Shown: positions 58,961 through 64,000 of the stretch, piece after piece
How the letters are laid out: each line of letters begins with the position of its first letter
Position numbering within the stretch: the stretch's first letter is position 1
From: Pseudomonas allokribbensis
Lineage (GTDB): Bacteria > Pseudomonadota > Gammaproteobacteria > Pseudomonadales > Pseudomonadaceae
Direction of reading: 5' to 3'
DNA: 64,000 bases
Assembly (NCBI RefSeq): GCF_014863605.1
Contig: NZ_CP062252.1
Location: 620,001 to 684,000 of the forward strand
Position numbers and translations under genes: made by a program
Notes under the pieces: generated by a model
Seen by the model: the letters and a program-made list of their open reading frames with translations, nothing else
What the model was told of the DNA's origin: nothing
Databases searched by the model: none

Positions 58961-59974
58961 ATGCCAACGTTTTCTGAGCGTCATGTTGTGTTCTGGGTCA
59001 GTTGCATCATCATTTTCGGCGGTTTGCTGCTGGTGCTGCCGCTGCGCTTGTTGCCCAGTCTGCTGGCCGGGCTGCTGGTGTTCGAGCTGGTCAACATGCT
59101 CACCCCACAACTGCAACGGCTGATCGAAGGCCGCCGCGCGCGCTGGCTGGCGGTGGCGTTGCTGGGCACGCTGGTGGTGAGTGTGCTGGCGCTGATCTTT
59201 GCCGGGGCCATCAGTTTCCTGCTGCACGAGGCGGAAAACCCCGGGGCTTCCCTCGACAAATTCATGGGCGTGGTCGATCGTGCGCGCGGGCAACTGCCGC
59301 CGTTTGTCGATGCGTATCTGCCGGCCAGTGCCGCTGAGTTTCGCGTGGCCATCGGTGAATGGCTGAGCAAGCACTTGTCCGACCTGCAACTGGTGGGCAA
59401 GGACGCGGCGCACATGTTCGTGACCCTGCTGATCGGCATGGTGCTCGGCGCGATCATCGCGCTGCAGCGCGTACCGGACGTCACCAAGCGCAAGCCGCTG
59501 GCGGCCGCATTGTTCGATCGTCTGCACCTGCTGGTTCAGGCGTTTCGCAATATCGTTTTTGCGCAGATCAAGATTTCCCTGCTCAACACCTTCTTCACCG
59601 GGATCTTCCTGGCGGTGATCCTGCCGCTGTTCGGGATCAAGCTGCCGCTGACCAAGACCCTGATCGTGCTGACGTTCCTGCTCGGCTTGCTGCCGGTGAT
59701 CGGCAACCTGATGTCGAACACGCTGATCACTATCGTCGGCCTGTCGCTGTCGATCTGGGTGGCGATTGCCGCGCTGGGCTACCTGATCTTTATCCACAAG
59801 CTCGAATACTTCCTCAACGCGCGCATCGTCGGCGGGCAAATCAGTGCCAAGTCCTGGGAGTTGCTGTTGGCGATGCTGGTGTTCGAGGCCGCGTTCGGCC
59901 TGCCGGGGGTGGTGGCGGGGCCGATTTATTACGCGTATCTGAAGAGTGAGTTGAAGCTGGGCGGGATGGTTTAG
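58961..59974 (+). CDS. AI-2E family transporter (PerM-like membrane protein)
   Basis: 337 residues, seven to eight helices: two pairs near the N-terminus, a soluble region (about 95-145), then the conserved second half with [45 protein letters not shown] and [17 protein letters not shown]. The family includes TqsA and PerM; substrates are mostly unknown, and autoinducer-2 export is only one proposal. Downstream is a long palindromic repeat. Confidence 0.9.
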   Translation: MPTFSERHVVFWVSCIIIFGGLLLVLPLRLLPSLLAGLLVFELVNMLTPQLQRLIEGRRARWLAVALLGTLVVSVLALIFAGAISFLLHEAENPGASLDKFMGVVDRARGQLPPFVDAYLPASAAEFRVAIGEWLSKHLSDLQLVGKDAAHMFVTLLIGMVLGAIIALQRVPDVTKRKPLAAALFDRLHLLVQAFRNIVFAQIKISLLNTFFTGIFLAVILPLFGIKLPLTKTLIVLTFLLGLLPVIGNLMSNTLITIVGLSLSIWVAIAALGYLIFIHKLEYFLNARIVGGQISAKSWELLLAMLVFEAAFGLPGVVAGPIYYAYLKSELKLGGMV

Positions 59975-59982
59975 AAGCCGCA

Positions 59983-60099
59983 ATGATCGTTCCCACGCTC
60001 TGCGTGGGAATGCATCCCGTGACGCTCCGCGTCACAGCCTCAACAGCGGACGCAGAGCGTCCATGGCGGCATTCCCACGCGGAGCGTGGGAACGATCAT
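59983..60099. repeat. 117-base palindromic repeat element
   Basis: Outer arms ATGATCGTTCCCACGC and GCGTGGGAACGATCAT are exact complements. Inside are smaller hairpins (CACGCTCTGCGTG, GTGACGCTCCGCGTCAC, CACGCGGAGCGTG). It lies between convergent genes. The CGTTCCCACGC core is shared with the repeat at 36721. Confidence 0.8.
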
Positions 60100-60106
60100 C
60101 GTAGTG

Positions 60107-61381
60107 TCAGTTGATCGAGCCATAGCGTTTCATGGCTTCAATCGCCAGGCCGCTGCCGATGCTGCCAAAGATGTTGCCTTCCACATGCCGCGCGTTTGGC
60201 AGCATCGCCGAGACGCTGTTGCGCAGCGCCGGGATACCGCTGGAACCACCAGTGAAGAACACCGTATCGACCTGACCCACCTCCACATTGGCGTCCGCCA
60301 GCAATTGCGTGACGCTGCCGCGCACGCGCTCCAGTTGCGAATCGATCGCCGATTCGAACAAGGCCCGGGTCAGCTCGACGCTCAGCCCGGATTCGATCCG
60401 GTCCAGCGGCACGTGGCGGCTGTCGTTGTGGGTCAGCTGGATCTTGGTTTCTTCCACTTCCATCGCCAGCCAGTGCCCGGCGCGCTGTTCGATCAGCTTG
60501 AACAGACGGTCGATGCCGCCGGTGTCCTCGATGTCGTAACGCATGCTGCCCAGGGCCAGGGTCGATTTCTGCGAGTACACCGAGTTGATGGTGTGCCAGG
60601 TCGCCAGGTTCATGTGGTGACTGGTCGGCATGAACGCGCCGCTCTTCATGCGGCTGCCGTAGCCGAACAGCGGCATCAGGCCTTGCAGGCTCAGTTGCTT
60701 GTCGAAATCGGTCCCGCCGATGTGCACACCGCCGGTGGCGAGGATGTCGTCGTGACGGTTATCCATGCCCCGACGCTCGGGCGACAGGCGCACCAGCGAG
60801 AAGTCCGACGTACCACCGCCGATGTCGACGATCAGTACCAGCTCTTCCTTTTCGATGGTCGACTCGTAGTCGAAGGCCGCAGCGATCGGCTCGTACTGGA
60901 ACGACACGTCCTTGAAGCCGAGCTTGCGCGCCACTTCCACCAGGGTGTCTTCGGCTTCCTGGTCGGCCAGCGGATCGTCGTCGACAAAGAACACCGGACG
61001 GCCCAGCACCACCTGCTCGAACTCACGACCGGCGGCCGCTTCGGCGCGGTTCTTGAGCTGGCCGATGAACAGGCCGAGCAAGTCCTTGAACGGCATCGCG
61101 GTGCCGAGGACGCTGGTGTCGTGCTTGATCAGCTTGGAACCGAGCAGGCTCTTGAGCGAGCGCATCAGCCGGCCTTCGTAGCCTTCCAGGTATTCGTGCA
61201 GCGCCAGGCGACCGTAGACCGGGCGGCGCTCTTCGATGTTGAAGAAGACCACCGACGGCAGGGTGATCTTGTCGTCTTCCAGCGCGATCATCGTTTCCAT
61301 GCCGGGGCGCAGCCAGCCGACGGTGGAGTTGGACGTGCCGAAGTCGATGCCGCAGGCACGGGCTGGAGAGGCGTCTTTCAT
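60107..61381 (-). CDS. Hsp70 family protein, YegD-like
   Basis: 424 residues: an actin-like ATPase domain only, without the Hsp70 substrate-binding domain. CGIDFGTSNSTVGW (phosphate 1), LVLIVDIGGGTSDFSLV (phosphate 2) and VFFTGGSSGIPALR (adenosine) are intact; LATGGVHIGGTDFD is also Hsp70-like. It resembles E. coli YegD, whose clients are unknown. It faces cbpA-cbpM across 293 bases, suggesting a shared chaperone role. Confidence 0.92.
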   Translation of the reverse strand: MKDASPARACGIDFGTSNSTVGWLRPGMETMIALEDDKITLPSVVFFNIEERRPVYGRLALHEYLEGYEGRLMRSLKSLLGSKLIKHDTSVLGTAMPFKDLLGLFIGQLKNRAEAAAGREFEQVVLGRPVFFVDDDPLADQEAEDTLVEVARKLGFKDVSFQYEPIAAAFDYESTIEKEELVLIVDIGGGTSDFSLVRLSPERRGMDNRHDDILATGGVHIGGTDFDKQLSLQGLMPLFGYGSRMKSGAFMPTSHHMNLATWHTINSVYSQKSTLALGSMRYDIEDTGGIDRLFKLIEQRAGHWLAMEVEETKIQLTHNDSRHVPLDRIESGLSVELTRALFESAIDSQLERVRGSVTQLLADANVEVGQVDTVFFTGGSSGIPALRNSVSAMLPNARHVEGNIFGSIGSGLAIEAMKRYGSIN

Positions 61382-61674
61382 GGTCTTTCGGTTCCGGTCA
61401 AAAAAACGGCCGCGCAGTGTATGCCAGTGCGCGACAGATTCGAAGGCCAGTCATCTGCTATTTCACGACTAAGCTTGCTTGAAAGTCGCCGCTTTGCCCC
61501 AAACTTGCTGGCATGGGCCGGCAGACATACCGGCGGTCGCAAGAACCGCCGTCCACTGCCGATAAACTTCTGCAGCGCCACCCGGTCACAAGTTTGAGAT
61601 CGGTCAACCTGGCACGCGCGAATCGGCGCATGCTGACGGCGGCGCGAAATCGATAACGGATGGTGACTCCTTCA

Positions 61675-62625
61675 ATGGACTTCAAAGACTATTACAAGAT
61701 ACTCGGCGTGGAGCCGACGGCTGACGACAAGGCAATCAAGGCGGCCTATCGCAAGCTTGCGCGCAAATACCACCCCGATGTCAGCAAGGAAAAAGACGCC
61801 GAGGCCAAGTTCAAGGATGCCTCGGAAGCCTATGAAGCGCTGAAAAGCGCCGACAAGCGCGCCGAATACGATGACCTGCGCCGCTACGGCCAGCACGGTC
61901 AGCCGTTCCAGGGCCCACCGGGCTGGCAGAGCCGTGGCGGCTTTGGTGGCGGCGGTGGCGACACCGGTGACTTCTCGGACTTCTTCAGTTCGATCTTCGG
62001 CAATCGCGGCCCCGGTTTCGGTGGCGGCGAAGGCCGGCAATCCCGCAGCGCCGGACGGCGAGGGCAAGACGTGGAACTGGAACTGCCGATCTTTCTCGAA
62101 GAGACGCTTTCGAACGAATCGAAAAAAATCAGCTTCCAGGTGCCGCAATACAACGGTTCCGGCCAGCACGTCAGCAACACCAGCAAGAGCCTGAACGTGA
62201 AGATCCCGGCGGGCGTGACCGACGGCGAGCGCATCCGCCTCAAGGGCCAGGGTGCACCGGGCATCGGTGGCGGTGCCAATGGCGATCTGTACCTGACCAT
62301 CCGTTTCGCGCCGCACCCGAAATTCGATGTCGAAGGCGAAAACCTGATCATCACCTTGCCGCTGGCACCGTGGGAACTGGCGCTGGGTGCCGAAGTGGCC
62401 GTGCCGACCCTGACCGGCAAGATCAACCTCAAGGTCCCGGCCGGCAGCCAGAACGGCCAGCGCATGCGCGCCAAGGGCCATGGTCTGCAGAACAAGGCCG
62501 GCGAGCGTGGTTATCTGTTCGTCCAGCTCAAGGCCGTGATGCCGAAGGCTGCGGGCGATGACGTCAAGGCGCTGTGGCAGGAACTGGCGAAGAAAGCCGC
62601 CTTCAACCCGCGAGAGAACTTCTGA
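61675..62625 (+). CDS. cbpA: curved DNA-binding protein CbpA (DnaJ-like co-chaperone)
   Basis: 316 residues. The J domain ([20 protein letters not shown]..., HPD at 33-35) is followed by a Gly/Phe-rich linker ([17 protein letters not shown]) and two C-terminal DnaJ beta domains; no zinc finger, as expected for CbpA. It stimulates DnaK and binds curved DNA. Start 61675 is the family N-terminus; an in-frame ATG at 61660 would add five residues. cbpM follows 23 bases later. Confidence 0.95.
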   Translation: MDFKDYYKILGVEPTADDKAIKAAYRKLARKYHPDVSKEKDAEAKFKDASEAYEALKSADKRAEYDDLRRYGQHGQPFQGPPGWQSRGGFGGGGGDTGDFSDFFSSIFGNRGPGFGGGEGRQSRSAGRRGQDVELELPIFLEETLSNESKKISFQVPQYNGSGQHVSNTSKSLNVKIPAGVTDGERIRLKGQGAPGIGGGANGDLYLTIRFAPHPKFDVEGENLIITLPLAPWELALGAEVAVPTLTGKINLKVPAGSQNGQRMRAKGHGLQNKAGERGYLFVQLKAVMPKAAGDDVKALWQELAKKAAFNPRENF

Positions 62626-62648
62626 ACCCGGCGACGGAGTAGCCCATC

Positions 62649-62954
62649 ATGAGCAGCCCCCTGATCGTTCAACTGGACATGGCAGAATTCTGTGAGGCGG
62701 CCGACCTGTCGGACGTCTACGTGATCGAAATCGTCGAACACGGCATCCTCGAACCTCAGGGCGCGCAGCCCCGGGAATGGCGCTTCACCGACTACGAACT
62801 GGCCTTGGCCAAACGCGCCGTCAAGCTGCGGCGCGATCTGGAGCTGGAATGGGAAGGCGTCGCCCTGGCGCTGGACCTGCTGGAAGAAGTGAAGGAATTG
62901 CGGGCCGAGAACCGGATGCTGCGCCAGCGTCTGGCGCGGCTGGTGGTCGAGTAG
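62649..62954 (+). CDS. cbpM: chaperone modulatory protein CbpM
   Basis: 101 residues, helical. LDMAEFCEAADLSDVYVIEIVEHGILEP is a MerR-like region and the C-terminal RLRRDLELEWEGVALALDLLEEV is the CbpM signature. It binds the CbpA J domain and blocks both co-chaperone and DNA-binding activity. It ends four bases before the facing histidine kinase gene. Confidence 0.93.
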   Translation: MSSPLIVQLDMAEFCEAADLSDVYVIEIVEHGILEPQGAQPREWRFTDYELALAKRAVKLRRDLELEWEGVALALDLLEEVKELRAENRMLRQRLARLVVE

Positions 62955-62958
62955 CGCT

Positions 62959-64000
62959 TCAAACCTGTCTGGGCAACGTCACGCTGAACAGCGTTCCGTT
63001 GGCTTCGCTTGAACTGACTTCGATCGTCCCGCCGTGGGCGGTCACCACTTCCTTGACGATGAACAGCCCCAGACCGAGGCTGGTCGACGGCTGCCCGAGT
63101 TCTTCGTCGGCGCTGCGTACCAACGGATCGAAAATCGTGCCGATGGCCTCTTCGGGGATCGGCGTGCCGTCGTTATGCACGCTCAGGCACACGTTGTCGG
63201 TGTCGCCGCGCAGATCAACGCTTACCTCGCGGAGATCAGAGCCATGCTGCAAAGCGTTGCCGATCAGGTTCTGCAACAACTGATCGATCCGTCCGGCATC
63301 CCAGGCACCCCGGGTATCGCCGCTGATGGTCAGTGTCGGATCGCATTCCGGATTCCCGGCGCAGGCTTCGGCGATCGCCCGGCGCGCGGCTTCTGCCAGG
63401 TCCATGGGGACAGGGTTGATCGGCAGGCTTTTGCCGAGGCGACTGCGCACCAGTTCGAGCAGATCGCTGACCATGGCCGCCATGTGCCGCGCACCGTGTT
63501 TGATGTTCAGCGCGCAGGTCAGCGCATCGCCTTCCAGGGTGGTTTTGCGCATCAGCACTTCGGTCGACATGCTGACCGCTTGCAGCGGCGCGCGCAGGTC
63601 GTGACCGAGGATGGCGAGGAAAATGTCGCGCGAGCGGTTGACCTGCTCGGCGTAGGCTGCCGTGGATTCCGCCAGCGCTTCGTCGATGGCTTCGTTGAAG
63701 CGGATCATGTCCTGAAAATACGCCATGTCCGGCGACTGCAATGAGTTGACCCACAAGCGAATCACACAGGCGCGCAGGTGACGGAATTCGGAGGTCATCT
63801 GCACCAGGTCGAACCCCACCGTATGCCGCAACTCACCGTGGCTGGCGCCGGCCTCGTCCAGGCTCGGGGTTTTCTCGGGGCCTTCGCCCTTGGCCTTGGC
63901 GATTTGCTCGTGGACGGTCTGTGCGGTGTCCATGTCCCGCGCGGCGGCCAGCAGGATGGCCTTGGCATGGTCGCGCAGCGCCGTCTGATCCATATTGTCG
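62959..64000 (-). CDS. sensor histidine kinase (5' end probably outside window)
   Basis: At least 347 codons; the first Met in the window is at 63991-63993, but the frame stays open to the edge and the sequence after that Met (DQTALRDHAKAILLAAARDM) looks like the middle of an RsbRD-type N-terminal domain, so the true start is probably further out. The kinase core has the H box FLAILGHDLRAPLQ, N box LLQNLIGNALQHG and G box STSLGLGLFIVKEVV. No membrane segment is seen, so it should be cytoplasmic. No response regulator gene is in view. Confidence 0.88.
   Translation of the reverse strand, partial: DNMDQTALRDHAKAILLAAARDMDTAQTVHEQIAKAKGEGPEKTPSLDEAGASHGELRHTVGFDLVQMTSEFRHLRACVIRLWVNSLQSPDMAYFQDMIRFNEAIDEALAESTAAYAEQVNRSRDIFLAILGHDLRAPLQAVSMSTEVLMRKTTLEGDALTCALNIKHGARHMAAMVSDLLELVRSRLGKSLPINPVPMDLAEAARRAIAEACAGNPECDPTLTISGDTRGAWDAGRIDQLLQNLIGNALQHGSDLREVSVDLRGDTDNVCLSVHNDGTPIPEEAIGTIFDPLVRSADEELGQPSTSLGLGLFIVKEVVTAHGGTIEVSSSEANGTLFSVTLPRQV

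Noticed and set aside
61580..61640. TGGCACG near 61610 as a sigma-54 promoter for cbpA
   Set aside because: The -12 element is missing: AATC occurs where TTGC is needed.

Overview
The window is a gene-dense, GC-rich piece of a Pseudomonas chromosome, most likely from the P. fluorescens group. The evidence is the gene order (mutL-miaA-hfq-hflX-hflK-hflC-hisZ-purA, then rnr-rlmB-rpsF-rpsR-rplI-dnaB, then azurin, nadE-pncB, the liv-type transporter and ureEFG-hupE), the codon use, and short GC-rich inverted repeats typical of fluorescent pseudomonads. The order broadly follows P. aeruginosa with extra genes slotted in. I see no prophage, insertion sequence, integrase or CRISPR array. The mutL end at the left edge and the histidine kinase at the right edge are cut by the window.

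Layout: 1-8.1 kb, mismatch repair, tRNA modification, Hfq, HflX, the HflKC protease regulator, HisZ and PurA. 8.2-12.8 kb, a chemoreceptor, then a two-gene ferric-iron ABC importer on the minus strand behind a probable Fur box. 12.9-13.4 kb, two near-identical tRNA-Leu(CAG) genes, each with its own promoter and terminator. 13.5-20.9 kb, RNase R, RlmB, S6-S18-membrane protein-L9, DnaB. 21-23.3 kb, a YgiQ-type radical SAM protein. 23.4-30.2 kb, a three-gene operon (transglutaminase+DUF2126, circularly permuted ATP-grasp+alpha-E, transglutaminase) behind a sigma-54-type promoter. 30.3-34 kb, a small basic protein, a LOG-family protein, azurin and NAD salvage genes.

34.1-43.5 kb, a LysR regulator, amaB and amaA (pipecolate/lysine catabolism), then a five-gene branched-chain-type amino acid ABC transporter with a canonical sigma-54 promoter and an NtrC-like site. 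43.5-44.3 kb is non-coding and holds a cluster of DnaA-box-like sites. 44.3-49.8 kb, an SDR, a cation efflux protein, an AGE-family sugar isomerase and the urease accessory operon ureE-ureF-ureG-hupE. 50-58.9 kb is accessory: a DesT-like regulator without its desaturase genes, an exported protein made of nine 13-14-residue repeats, an AsmA protein, a LysR/azoreductase/SMR cluster, a P. fragi-type lipase, a DMT exporter, an AraC regulator and a PsiF protein. 59-64 kb, an AI-2E family permease, a long palindromic repeat, a YegD-like Hsp70, CbpA-CbpM and a histidine kinase.

The best candidate for a poorly characterised system is the 23.4-30.2 kb operon. Its domain set matches a predicted peptide or amide-ligase system known from comparative genomics but without an established product. 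The promoter seen here suggests control by RpoN.
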